This document shows positions 24,641 through 32,565 of a DNA stretch of 59,930 nucleotides, piece by piece (the first letter of the stretch is position 1; the number at the start of each line of letters is the position of its first letter). Location of the stretch: positions 1 through 59,930 of the forward strand of contig CAZGMK010000022.1 in NCBI GenBank assembly GCA_964526835.1, written 5' to 3'. Origin of the DNA: DAOSXA01 sp964526835 (lineage in GTDB: Bacteria; Zixibacteria; MSB-5A5; GN15; FEB-12). The notes beneath the pieces were generated by a model, which was given only the letters and a program-made list of their open reading frames with translations, had not been told where the DNA came from and made no database searches. The position numbers and the translations under genes were made by a program.

Positions 24641-25132
24641 TCATGGGCACTCAACGGGCGCTGGACCACCGGAGAACATGTATGAAACCAGGTATACCAG
24701 GTCTGCAATGTCCGGTCCCATCATGTCGCCGTTGATGTCAGCCTCGGCAAAGTAGCCGCTGCCGGGTGGTTCTTCACACGGCGGCGGTGGACCGGCCGAG
24801 AACATGTAAGACACCATGCAAACCAAGTCCGAGATATCCGGACCGGCGCCGTCGTGGTTGATATCCGCCCGCAACACGCAGCAGGACGAGACGCCGCCGA
24901 ACGGCTGCCAGTAACCGTGACCAAGGCCGTAACTGGCAGAACTCCCGGATCCGACAGCGGTCTGGCCGACTGTTCCACTGACCCGGTAGTTGGTCGAGGT
25001 TCCCTCGGTGCCACCCGACGAAATCACCTGCCAGTTGATCTGCTCGCCGGTCCTTGAACTGTCAAAGTCGGTTGCCACCAAGGCCCCGGTCAGGACAAAC
25101 GTCGCTACGAAGAGGTAAATGATTATACGCAT
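24641..25132 (-). CDS. Small secreted protein with dockerin-like repeats, second copy
   Basis: A protein of 163 residues with a signal peptide (IIYLFVATFVLTGALVAT). It has the same plan as the 23792-24337 protein: WQVISSGGTEGTSTNYRVSG, then YGLGHGYWQPFGG, a double Cys (SSCC), and two dockerin-like units (DINHDGAGPDISDLVCMV and DINGDMMGPDIADLVYLV) separated by a Pro/Cys-rich linker. The first unit has VCMV in place of VYLV. The pair probably arose by duplication. No partner cohesin is visible in the window. Confidence 0.75.
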   Translation of the reverse strand: MRIIIYLFVATFVLTGALVATDFDSSRTGEQINWQVISSGGTEGTSTNYRVSGTVGQTAVGSGSSASYGLGHGYWQPFGGVSSCCVLRADINHDGAGPDISDLVCMVSYMFSAGPPPPCEEPPGSGYFAEADINGDMMGPDIADLVYLVSYMFSGGPAPVECP

Positions 25133-25272
25133 ATTCAGTTATTGGCTGGCTCCGAACCATATCCAATATAACACGGGATCGGCGCTTCGAGCCAGATAAT
25201 TGCAGCAAAAAGGCGGTCTTGGATTGACCGCCGAACCAGTTGAACCTGCCCACGGCAGACAGAATCTCATCC

Positions 25273-25470
25273 TCACGTGAACTTTGACGAGCACTTGGCA
25301 GGTTCGCAACTGGTACATCCGGATGAGATGCCCTTCGATGACACGAGTGAAATCAGCCGCTCGACGTTGGCCGATTTGCAGGCAGGACAAGGCACGGCCT
25401 CATCGGCTGAAAATACCAGCTCCTCAAAGGTGTGGCCACAGTCGGTACACTTGAATTCTATGATCGGCAT
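25273..25470 (-). CDS. FmdB-family zinc-ribbon protein
   Basis: A 65-residue protein starting at ATG 25470 with GGAG 7 bp before it. MPIIEFKCTDCGHTFEELV followed by VPCPACKSANVERLIS gives the CxxC-CxxC zinc ribbon of the FmdB putative regulatory family. The tail SGCTSCEPAKCSSKF adds three more Cys. It follows the candidate selenoprotein by 10 bp on the same strand, so the two are likely one operon. Function of the family is unknown; roles in transcription or metal handling have been suggested. Confidence 0.85.
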   Translation of the reverse strand: MPIIEFKCTDCGHTFEELVFSADEAVPCPACKSANVERLISLVSSKGISSGCTSCEPAKCSSKFT

Positions 25471-25480
25471 CACTCAACTC

Positions 25481-25669
25481 CTACTCACTAAACGACGCGA
25501 CCGCGCCGGTAACCGCGCCGACCGAAGTGGCCAGCCACGGGTTGCAGATCAATGGTCAGGTCGCACCCACGGCAATATACACATAACTGACCAGAAATCC
25601 AACCAAGCCGCCACCAATCAGAAAAACCCCGGTCCGGACGAATCCGGGCTGCTTCAATCGTTCCAACAT
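25481..25669 (-). CDS. Candidate selenoprotein: two-helix membrane protein with in-frame UGA (Sec38)
   Basis: The frame begins at ATG 25669 with AAGGAG 5 bp before it. It reads 37 sense codons, then TGA at 25558-25556, then 24 more codons to TAG 25481. Before the TGA is a membrane helix (VFLIGGGLVGFLVSYVYIAV). After it is PLICNPWLATSVGAVTGAVA, a second hydrophobic helix, so the downstream part still looks coding. From memory, small two-helix proteins of DUF6132 type carry GTCPITSNP here; the TGA falls on that Cys (ATUPLICNP). A hairpin follows the TGA at once (25542-25521). The fmdB-like gene follows in the same operon. Alternatives are a nonsense mutation or sequencing error. Standard calling would give a 37-residue fragment. 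Confidence 0.55.
25521..25542 (-). promoter_or_regulatory. SECIS-like hairpin just after the in-frame UGA
   Basis: Read on the reverse strand: ACC, an unpaired C, GTGG, loop CTGG, CCAC, unpaired TTC, then GGT. The apical stem starts 17 nt after the TGA and the loop is centred about 23 nt after it, inside the distance range of bacterial SECIS elements. The loop contains GG, as many bacterial SECIS loops do. Bacterial SECIS elements vary widely, so this is suggestive only. Confidence 0.4.
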
Positions 25670-25801
25670 TCACACTCCTTACACCGGGCTAATCGACCCG
25701 GCTCCGATCCGATTAAACAGCCAGGACGACATAATGATCCCGGAATTTGTCGGGGGCCGGGCTAGCTTGACAAAAGAACCGCTTCGGAGTAGCCTGGGGG
25801 C

Positions 25802-26959
25802 ATGAGGATACTTGCTCTCGAGCCGTTCTACGGTGGTTCGCACCGCGCCTTTCTGGATAGCTGGATCGAGCGCAGCCAACATGACTTCACTCTGCTTACC
25901 CTGCCGGCCACCAGGTGGAAGTGGCGGATGCGCCACGCCGGTGTCACTTTCGCCGATGAGGTTCGGAGGCTTGTGGATAGGGGAGAGTGCTGGGATGTCC
26001 TGTTCGCCACCGACATGATCAACCTGGCGGAGTTCAGGGGCCTGGCGCCGGCAGTGGTCGCAACGTTGCCGTCGGTCCTGTATTTCCACGAGAATCAGCT
26101 GACTTACCCTGTCAGGGATGAGCACGAGCGCGACTACCACTTCGCCATGAGCAACATCGTATCGGCGCTGGCTGCAGACAGTGTCTGGTTCAACTCGGGC
26201 TGGCACCGGGACAACTTCTGTACAGCTGTCAGGGACTTCCTCGCCCGCATGCCGGACCACCGATGTCCGGCCACCGCCGATGAGATCGCGGCGAAATCTC
26301 AGGTACATCCGCCGGGCATCGAGCCGGTCGATCGGGCGACCGGCCCGCGAAGGTCGGGGCCTCTGCGTGTCCTCTGGTCCGCGCGCTGGGAATATGACAA
26401 AGGTCCGGAGGATTTCTTTGCGGCTGTTGAACGCCTGGATGATGCCGGAGTCGATTTTCGATTGAACGTCATTGGCCAGCGGTTTGCGCCGGTGCCGCCC
26501 GTCTTCGAACAGGCGAGGTCCAGATTCCATCACCGCATCGATCGCTGGGGCTTCATCGAATCTCGCCCGGAATATGAGGAGGTTCTCCGGGATTCGGATG
26601 TGATTGTCTCCACCGCCAACCACGAATTCTTCGGCATCGCCGTCCTCGAGGCCGTCTCGGCCGGCTGCCATCCTGCTCTGCCTGACCGCCTGTCTTATCC
26701 CGAGTTACTGAGCGGCTATCGAGGCGATTTGAGCGAATTTCTGTATGACGGCTCGGTTGAGTCGTTGGTTGAGAGGCTGCTGTCAGCGGCGCATCGCCTT
26801 AAGGAGTCGGGTTCGATATGGCCGAACGGCCACAAGTCGCTCGCTGATGCCGTCAGCCGCTACCATGTGGACCGGCTGGTCCGTCAACGCGATACCGATT
26901 TACCAGTCAGTCCCGAGGTGATACCGGACGGTGTTGAAAGCCGACCGAAGATACGATGA
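25802..26959 (+). CDS. tRNA-queuosine alpha-mannosyltransferase homologue (DUF3524 glycosyltransferase)
   Basis: A 385-residue GT-B glycosyltransferase. RILALEPFYGGSHRAFLDSW at the N-terminus and VLYFHENQLTYP (about 97-108) are signatures of the GTDC1/DUF3524 family, whose animal members mannosylate queuosine in tRNA-Asp. SARWEYDKGPEDFF (about 198-211) and the C-terminal HEFFGIAVLEAVSAGCHPALP (~278-298) form the donor-binding half. The gene is monocistronic and is divergent from the selenoprotein-fmdB pair. A TTGACA lies about 35 bp upstream (from 25767). The bacterial substrate is probably queuosine tRNA, by homology only. Confidence 0.85.
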   Translation: MRILALEPFYGGSHRAFLDSWIERSQHDFTLLTLPATRWKWRMRHAGVTFADEVRRLVDRGECWDVLFATDMINLAEFRGLAPAVVATLPSVLYFHENQLTYPVRDEHERDYHFAMSNIVSALAADSVWFNSGWHRDNFCTAVRDFLARMPDHRCPATADEIAAKSQVHPPGIEPVDRATGPRRSGPLRVLWSARWEYDKGPEDFFAAVERLDDAGVDFRLNVIGQRFAPVPPVFEQARSRFHHRIDRWGFIESRPEYEEVLRDSDVIVSTANHEFFGIAVLEAVSAGCHPALPDRLSYPELLSGYRGDLSEFLYDGSVESLVERLLSAAHRLKESGSIWPNGHKSLADAVSRYHVDRLVRQRDTDLPVSPEVIPDGVESRPKIR

Positions 26960-27043
26960 AACCCGGACCACAGGGACATCGTAAACAGAAGCGCCCCTGA
27001 GGAAGGGCGACGCTGAATCAGAAACTGCTAACTACGGTGTAGC

Positions 27044-27294
27044 ATGATGAAGGTCCTTGGAGCAATATTCCTGACCCTGATCATTCTCGGGTTCGTTTCG
27101 ACCGGCGGCATTTGGCTCATTGTTGGTCTGGTCGGCGGCGCCTGGGCCTGATCGCCGGACTATTCGGTGTAGTTGCGGGTCTCTTAGGCGGACTGATCGG
27201 GCTGCTGGTCGGCCTCTTCGTGGCCCTGCTCCCGGTGCTGGTCCTTGGCCTGATAGTGGTCGGTGTCGTGCAGGTCGTTGCGGCTATCTTCTGA
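27044..27294 (+). pseudogene. Small hydrophobic membrane protein with a frameshift
   Basis: ATG 27044 opens MKVLGAIFLTLIILGFVSTG and reads to IVGLVGGAWA, stopping at TGA 27148. The shifted frame then continues directly as GLIAGLFGVVAGLLGGLIGL and on to VVQVVAAIF, ending at 27294. Joined, this makes one ~82-residue two- to three-helix membrane protein with a Gly/Val/Leu repeat. The junction reads GGCGGCGCCTGGGCCTGATC: adding one C would restore the frame (GALGLIAG). This may be a real frameshift or an assembly error in a GC-rich stretch. The convergent neighbour is a PspC-domain gene. Confidence 0.6.
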
Positions 27295-27320
27295 GTTCGC
27301 CCACAGAGACCAGGCTCGCC

Positions 27321-27530
27321 TCATGAAGGCTGCGACGGACCGATCGGCTCTTCCGGGATGATAAGCCAGGCGATGAGATAGAGCAGCAGTCCGGTCCCCC
27401 CGAAGAGGAACAATGCCACCCAGGCCAGCCGAACTATAGTGGGATCGACGTCCAGGTACTTGGCAATTCCGGAGCATACGCCACCGATCATTGCGTCTGA
27501 AGTGGAGCGGTAGATTCTCTTTGAGGCCAT
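27321..27530 (-). CDS. PspC-domain small membrane protein
   Basis: A 69-residue protein. RIYRSTSDAMIGGVCSGIAK then YLDVDPTIVRLAWVALFLFG and LLLYLIAWLIIPEEP is the complete PspC domain, a cytoplasmic amphipathic segment followed by two membrane helices. PspC-like proteins take part in envelope-stress responses, but no psp genes are adjacent. It is convergent with the frameshifted membrane protein at 27044. Confidence 0.88.
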   Translation of the reverse strand: MASKRIYRSTSDAMIGGVCSGIAKYLDVDPTIVRLAWVALFLFGGTGLLLYLIAWLIIPEEPIGPSQPS

Positions 27531-28091
27531 AGTCTTGCTTTCCGCTTCGTTTGTTTGTTGGTGCAGCTATGTTTCAGTACTCGATTAACATGGCTCTCTT
27601 CAATATAGCTACGAGAATCGCCAGAGGAAGTTATGTTTATCGCCTGCGAGGGAAGCGATCATCTCCGTCACCTCGGCCGAGCGGCAAACGCTTGGTGCTG
27701 AGGAGAGCAAGTCAGGCGACGGTATCGGGACCGCAAGGCTCGTGATGTACCTGAGGACTCGGTTGACCCGGTAGCTCAGAGCTGTCCTGTGCGAACTTGT
27801 CGTCGGTGGTTGTGCTCTTCAGCATAGATTGGCTTGCGAGGCTGGGGTTTTCGTACTATGATCCAGCAGAGAAGTCTCTATATGCACATAAGAACGAGGA
27901 CTGTTCCAAGGGGTCTCGGACCGAAGCCTTGAGAGGCGACTGTGATGACGAGTCCACTTCATAGCCAGCCGTGCGCTCCGCAGCGAAGAGAGCCCCTGTC
28001 TCGTAGCCTCGGGGGTGTCAACGGGCAAGCCGAACTCCATAAACAAGTCCGGGGACGGTTGGTCATGTCGTTGGTTCTAAGCCACCGTATG
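27531..28091. other. Intergenic region carrying the first copy of a repeated promoter/RNA element
   Basis: These 561 bp separate the start of the PspC gene from the stop of the histidine kinase gene. No convincing reading frame is present. The part from 27821 to about 27955 closely resembles 56640-56770 and carries a good promoter, so it may encode a small RNA. The remainder shows nothing recognisable. Confidence 0.5.
27821..27955 (+). repeat. Repeated promoter/small-RNA-like element, copy A
   Basis: This copy shares with 56640-56770 the blocks GCATAGAT, GGCTTGCGA, TTTTCGT, CTATGATC, AGCAG, ATGCACATAAG and AGGCGACTG-GATGACGA. Both copies contain TTGCGA, exactly 17 bp, TATGAT (here 27834-27862). 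After the predicted start come two small hairpins kept in both: GAGA-AG-TCTC, and GCCT-TGAG-AGGC. The hairpin bases differ between copies in ways that keep pairing. No protein frame is shared. A small RNA gene or a short mobile repeat are both possible. Confidence 0.5.
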
Positions 28092-29729
28092 TCAGGCCGT
28101 CTGCTGGTTTCCGTCCGACGGTATGACCGCCCGAAACACCGTGCCCTTGCCCTCGGCGCTGCGGAAGGTGATAGTGCCACCGTGCGCCTCGGCGACTTTC
28201 TGGGCTACCAGCAGGCCCAATCCGGTTCCCTCGCGGCCTTTGGTGCTGAAGAAATCGGTGAAGACCGTCTCGCTGACCGCGCCGGGGATCCCGGCGCCGT
28301 TGTCCTCGACCTCAAATCGGTAGTTGCCGCCTGAGAAGCCGGCCCGAATCCTTATCCAGTGCTTCTCCTTGCCCTCGGTGGCGTCGGACAGACAGGCGTC
28401 GATGGCATTGGTCACCAGGTTGGTCAACATGCTGTGGATGGCTTCTTCGTCGAATTGCCCGGACGGCAGCGATTCGTCGCACTCCAGCTCGAATCCCAAT
28501 CCCTCCTTGCGAGCCCGGCCGACAAAGAGATCGTAGACATTCCGGACAATAGTGGCCGGATCCTGGTCGGCGTAAGTCATCTCGCGTTCCTTAGAGCAAT
28601 ACAATAGGTCCTTGACAATCCGCGAGACCGCTTTGACATTGCGCTCGATCATTCCCCAGCCCTGTCTGACCATTGCCTCGTCGTCGTCCTCCATGCCGGT
28701 ATTGACGACGAAAATGCCACCCTCGAGTCCCATTAGGATATTCTTGATCCGGTGCGCCATCACGGCGATGGTCTTGCCCATCAGGGTCAGTTCACGCTGG
28801 AGTTGTTTGACCTGGGTGATGTCGGTGGACATCTCCATCACGGCGGCCAGGTTCCCCAGGTGATCGTAGATCGGTGTGGCGTAGACCATCAGCTCCATGG
28901 TAGTGCCGTCCTTCTTGATCACCGTAGACTCACCGCCATGGGTCTTGCCGTCGGCCAGTGTCTGCTCAGCGTGACAATGGGGGCACATGGAGTCGCGACG
29001 TTTGAATACTTCCCAGCAGTATCTGCCGATCGCATCGCCGAACTCGCGGGTGAAATACTCATTGGTGCGAATAATCCTGAAGTCACGATCCTGTATCGAT
29101 ATGTAGCAGGGTACCCGGTCGAACAGGTTCTCGTACTCCTGACGCTCCGCCTCCAGCTCCTTCTGCAATGCTTTCACATCGGTGATATTGGTGGACATCT
29201 CCATGACACCGGCGATCTTCCCCTGCTCGTCGCGGACCGGCTGGGTGTACACAATCATCTGCGCCGGGCGGCCGTCCTTGGTGATTACCGTTTCCTCGGT
29301 CGTATGGACCTGGCCGTCGGCGAAGGTCTTCTCCACCGGGCAGTTGGGGCAGACCGTATCGGCCCCCTTGTAGACGCGGTAGCATTTCTGGCCCCGCTGA
29401 TCACCAAAGTCCCGGCGGAAGGCTTTGTTGGTGCGATGGATGTTGAAATCGCGATCCTGGATGGATAGGTAGCAGGGGACCTGCTGGAAGAACGAATCGA
29501 TGCCCGGGTAGTCGAGCGCCACGCCGGATTGCCGGATGCGGTAAGCGGTCAGACCCAGACCCGCCAGAAGGATGGCTGTGACAACGGCCAGCAGCCAGGG
29601 GGGGAGGACTGTCGCCGCGGCGCCCAGCAGGGTGGCCAGAACCAAAGCCGCCGCGATGACATGGGCTACCGAGGAGGTGCCCCAACGGTAGGCCCGTGAC
29701 AGCAAGCGGCTGTCGAACCACCGGGGCAT
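28092..29729 (-). CDS. Membrane-anchored PAS-PAS sensor histidine kinase
   Basis: A protein of 545 residues. Two membrane helices (about 21-63) are followed by PAS1 (about 75-190) and PAS2 (about 205-320). Each PAS holds a Cys motif: CYRVYKGADTVCPNCPVEKT and CWEVFKRRDSMCPHCHAEQT, suggesting a metal or redox-sensitive site. The phospho-acceptor is H in VMAHRIKNILMG. The ATPase has NLVTNAIDAC, EDNGAGIP and GREGTGLGLLVAQK. It is the last gene of the Rrf2-dsrMK-HEAT-response regulator-kinase set, only 3 bp after the receiver gene, its likely partner. The signal could be the redox state of sulfur respiration (inference). Confidence 0.9.
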   Translation of the reverse strand: MPRWFDSRLLSRAYRWGTSSVAHVIAAALVLATLLGAAATVLPPWLLAVVTAILLAGLGLTAYRIRQSGVALDYPGIDSFFQQVPCYLSIQDRDFNIHRTNKAFRRDFGDQRGQKCYRVYKGADTVCPNCPVEKTFADGQVHTTEETVITKDGRPAQMIVYTQPVRDEQGKIAGVMEMSTNITDVKALQKELEAERQEYENLFDRVPCYISIQDRDFRIIRTNEYFTREFGDAIGRYCWEVFKRRDSMCPHCHAEQTLADGKTHGGESTVIKKDGTTMELMVYATPIYDHLGNLAAVMEMSTDITQVKQLQRELTLMGKTIAVMAHRIKNILMGLEGGIFVVNTGMEDDDEAMVRQGWGMIERNVKAVSRIVKDLLYCSKEREMTYADQDPATIVRNVYDLFVGRARKEGLGFELECDESLPSGQFDEEAIHSMLTNLVTNAIDACLSDATEGKEKHWIRIRAGFSGGNYRFEVEDNGAGIPGAVSETVFTDFFSTKGREGTGLGLLVAQKVAEAHGGTITFRSAEGKGTVFRAVIPSDGNQQTA

Positions 29730-29732
29730 ATA

Positions 29733-30104
29733 CTACTCTCCGATCAACTGCCTGACCTGCTGCAGCAGGGAGTCCGGCTTGATGGGTTTCTCGACAAAGA
29801 GGGTCGGCCCGCCGAGCTTCTCCTTTTCGAAGAAGTCGTCGCTACGGGTGACACCGCTGATCACAATCACCGGGAGCGCTTTGGCGGAATCGTCGCCTCG
29901 CAATCGCTCGAAGAAATTCAGCCCGGAGCGCTTTGGCATCAGGATGTCAAGCGTGATCAGGTCGGGTTTCTCCCTGGCCAGGACCTCACCGGCATCCTCG
30001 CCGTTGACCGCCAGGGCGGTATCGTAGCCGGCCTTCCGCAGGAGCGTCTGCAGGTAGATGCGCATGTCCTCTTCGTCATCGACGATCAGTATCTTCTTGC
30101 TCAT
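29733..30104 (-). CDS. Single-domain response regulator (receiver)
   Basis: A protein of 123 residues made only of a CheY-like receiver. VDDEEDM gives the acidic pocket, the phospho-acceptor is D in LITLDILMPK (about residue 54), the Thr/Ser switch is in VIVISGVT, and K in FVEKPIKP is the conserved Lys. There is no output domain, so it acts by protein contact or in a phosphorelay with the kinase just downstream. Confidence 0.93.
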   Translation of the reverse strand: MSKKILIVDDEEDMRIYLQTLLRKAGYDTALAVNGEDAGEVLAREKPDLITLDILMPKRSGLNFFERLRGDDSAKALPVIVISGVTRSDDFFEKEKLGGPTLFVEKPIKPDSLLQQVRQLIGE

Positions 30105-30133
30105 AACATCATGCCCTCGGTCCGCGTTTGCCG

Positions 30134-30931
30134 TTAGTCTCCATCGGCCGATGCCACTACCTGGCGGGCCTCCGGGTGATCGATTCTCCGCAGTACGGCC
30201 AGGATGGCCTCGTGTAATCCCGGCCGATCCATCATCCCGACCAGTTTTGCAATCAGATCCGCATTGTCCAGCTTCGCGAGTTCCCCGGCCGCTGCCTGCC
30301 GGACTTCCTCGCGGCTGTGCGCGAGGGCCTGGGCCAGGTTTTCCACTGCTACGCCGGCTCCTTCGCCTCCGGTCGTCACGATCTGGCCCAGGGCAGTCAT
30401 GGCGCTGGGGCTGCCGCGGAACTTGCCCAGAGTGCGGGCCAGCGTTGCTGCGCCATACTTCCTAATCAGAGCCTCGACTTCCTCGGGGGTCTTGGCCGGG
30501 CTACCCTCAGCGGGGGAGGTCGACAATTCCGACAGATACGATTCGTCGGCGTAGTTCTCTATCGCCATCCGCCGAGCCGCCATGTTGTAGTCGGGATCGT
30601 GGGCGATACGTTCGAGTATCTTCGGATTTGTGATGCGCGCGAAGCACGCCCCCATCAGGTGGTAGTTCTTACGCACCTTGATCAGTTCGGCCAGCTTCTC
30701 CTCCGAATCGATCCGCTCGGCGGCGGCCACCCGGCTGTCGTCGTAGCTGCCGTCGAGCGCGACCTTGTAGAGCAGGCCCTGGTCGGATACCTTCGCGACT
30801 GCGGCCATGCGCACTCGCGGCGAATCGTCGCCGCAGGCAATCTGAGCCAGTTCGGCCTGGTCGTCACAGTCGGCGACCCGGCTCAGGCGCTTGCCGGTGT
30901 CGCTCGAATCGTCTTTCGAAAACAGACCCAT
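30134..30931 (-). CDS. HEAT-repeat protein of the dsrMK operon
   Basis: A 265-residue soluble protein built of about six helical pairs with the HEAT pattern (RVADCDDQAELAQIAC, SPRVRMAAVAKVSDQGLL, DSRVAAAERI, NMAARRMAIENYAD, REEVRQAAAGEL). There is no catalytic motif. Such repeats make protein-binding scaffolds. Its place between dsrK and the two-component genes, 23 bp after dsrK, hints at a role as adaptor for the DsrMK complex or the kinase, but this is only context. Confidence 0.8.
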   Translation of the reverse strand: MGLFSKDDSSDTGKRLSRVADCDDQAELAQIACGDDSPRVRMAAVAKVSDQGLLYKVALDGSYDDSRVAAAERIDSEEKLAELIKVRKNYHLMGACFARITNPKILERIAHDPDYNMAARRMAIENYADESYLSELSTSPAEGSPAKTPEEVEALIRKYGAATLARTLGKFRGSPSAMTALGQIVTTGGEGAGVAVENLAQALAHSREEVRQAAAGELAKLDNADLIAKLVGMMDRPGLHEAILAVLRRIDHPEARQVVASADGD

Positions 30932-30954
30932 GAGTTTCTCCGCACCTCCTCAGG

Positions 30955-32565
30955 TCAATGAAAATCATCCCACTCGATGAAGCCCTCCCTGACATCCGGC
31001 ATGGCGTTCACAATCAGCTCAACGAGCCCGCCGTACAGGAACCGACAGCGGTCGTAGGCCTCGTAGTAGGTGAGCAGATCGCGAATTTGGCCCTTGCAGT
31101 TCGAGCAGGGAGCACAGACATACTTGTTCACCGACGGGTCCAGTTCTTCCCTGGTAAAAGCACCCAGGATCTGCTGGAACTTCTTACGCCCCGAGACGAG
31201 GTACTTCCACTGCGGGAAGTTGTGTGAGGTCATAATAGCGAACCCGCTGCCGCCGCCGCAACAGTAGTTGTGGACCCCGTGCGGGGTCATCTCTCGGAAC
31301 TTCGGCGCGATCTTGCGCATGATGCGGCGTTGCGGTTGAATGATGCCCATAGAGCGGGCCATGTTGCAGGGATCGTGCATCGTAACCGGGAAGTCGTTTC
31401 GCTCGGGATCGATCATGATCTTCTCGTTGAGGACAATGTCCTCGAGGGTGGCCATGCAGGACTCACGCGGGAGATTGGACTCGGCCAGCCAGATGCGATC
31501 GCCGATGGCCATTATGGCCTTGTGAGCGTGGCCGCATTCACCCACCACGACCTTCTTGACGCCCAGCTTCCTGGCCACCTCGGCGTGCTTCAACGTTACC
31601 CGGGCGTATTGAGTGTCGTCGTAGAAGAGGCCATAATTTACGGAATCGTAGCCAACCATCTCGGATGACATAGTCCAGCTTATACCGGCTGCCTCAAAGA
31701 TGATCGCGAAGGCCTGCAGGTTCTCAGGCCAGGATAGAAACTCGCCGGCATTGTGAATCAGGAGGATGTCGGCGCCGGCCTTGTCGAAGGGAAGCTTGAT
31801 ATCAAGGCCGGTGCGATCCTTCATATCCTCCTCGGCGAACTCCATCAGGTCCATGAGGGCCACCGGGGTGATTCCGGTCGAAGAGCCGGTCTCGAGTTGC
31901 TTGAGGGTGCCGTCGGCATGCAATTCCTGCGGGCTGATGCCCAGCTCCTGCGAGAACAGCTTGCGGATTTCGCGCGACAACAGACCGTTGTCGACACCCA
32001 TCGGGCAGGTCTGGGCGCAGCGACGACACAACGTGCAACGATAGGCAAGCTGGGCCAGCCGGCTGACTGTCTCCCAGTTCAGATCGATGTCTGACCCGGT
32101 GAACTTGGCGGTCAGCTTGCCGCCGGGCCTGACGTGTTTGTTTACTATCCGACGCAGGATGTCGGAGCGGAACAACGGTCGATATATCTCCGCCCGACCA
32201 CTCGACTCGAATACGGGGCAAGCCTCCGCACAGGTATTGCACTTGACACAGTTGTCCAGGCTCAACATGAAAGGGCGCAGGAAGGTCCAGTTGTCGTCTT
32301 TGCTCAGCAGCTTTCGGAGCGCTGCGAGGAACCTGACAACCAGCTCTTCCTTGTCCTGCTCGGTTTCGGGTACCTTGACCTGAACATTCATGTAACCGTC
32401 AAGACTCGAATCACGGTCCTTCCTTGTTTCCGGCAATTCCTCGAACGGCGGGTCCTCCCAGTCCTCGTAGGGATAGGGCAGCCTGGGCAGCTTGGCCGGA
32501 TCGAGCTGAAACAGCCGATCGGTCTTCTTGCTGATGTCCTTTATATTGATCCGATCGTTACTCAT
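30955..32565 (-). CDS. dsrK: DsrK: cytoplasmic HdrD-like subunit of the DsrMK membrane complex
   Basis: A protein of 536 residues. Two [4Fe-4S] motifs CVKCNTCAEACP (106-117) and CTLCRRCAQTCP (177-188) are followed by the CCG region. HDPCNMARSMGI, NYCCGGGSGFAIM and CAPCSNCKGQ carry the catalytic noncubane-cluster Cys that in DsrK reduces the DsrC trisulfide. The start overlaps the dsrM stop by 8 bp. The electrons come from menaquinol through DsrM. No dsrJ, dsrO or dsrP is beside it, so this looks like the minimal two-subunit form. Confidence 0.9.
   Translation of the reverse strand: MSNDRINIKDISKKTDRLFQLDPAKLPRLPYPYEDWEDPPFEELPETRKDRDSSLDGYMNVQVKVPETEQDKEELVVRFLAALRKLLSKDDNWTFLRPFMLSLDNCVKCNTCAEACPVFESSGRAEIYRPLFRSDILRRIVNKHVRPGGKLTAKFTGSDIDLNWETVSRLAQLAYRCTLCRRCAQTCPMGVDNGLLSREIRKLFSQELGISPQELHADGTLKQLETGSSTGITPVALMDLMEFAEEDMKDRTGLDIKLPFDKAGADILLIHNAGEFLSWPENLQAFAIIFEAAGISWTMSSEMVGYDSVNYGLFYDDTQYARVTLKHAEVARKLGVKKVVVGECGHAHKAIMAIGDRIWLAESNLPRESCMATLEDIVLNEKIMIDPERNDFPVTMHDPCNMARSMGIIQPQRRIMRKIAPKFREMTPHGVHNYCCGGGSGFAIMTSHNFPQWKYLVSGRKKFQQILGAFTREELDPSVNKYVCAPCSNCKGQIRDLLTYYEAYDRCRFLYGGLVELIVNAMPDVREGFIEWDDFH

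Noticed and set aside
25679..26671. 330-codon reverse frame opposite the glycosyltransferase
   Set aside because: The forward frame is a complete GT-B enzyme; the reverse one has no family features.
27044..27294. UGA at 27148 as a second selenocysteine site
   Set aside because: The same frame hits another stop a few codons later, while the next frame continues the hydrophobic protein; a frameshift explains it better.
27765..27800. tRNA-like phrase CCCGGTAGCTCAGAGC
   Set aside because: No anticodon arm, T-arm (GGTTCGA) or acceptor pairing can be formed around it.
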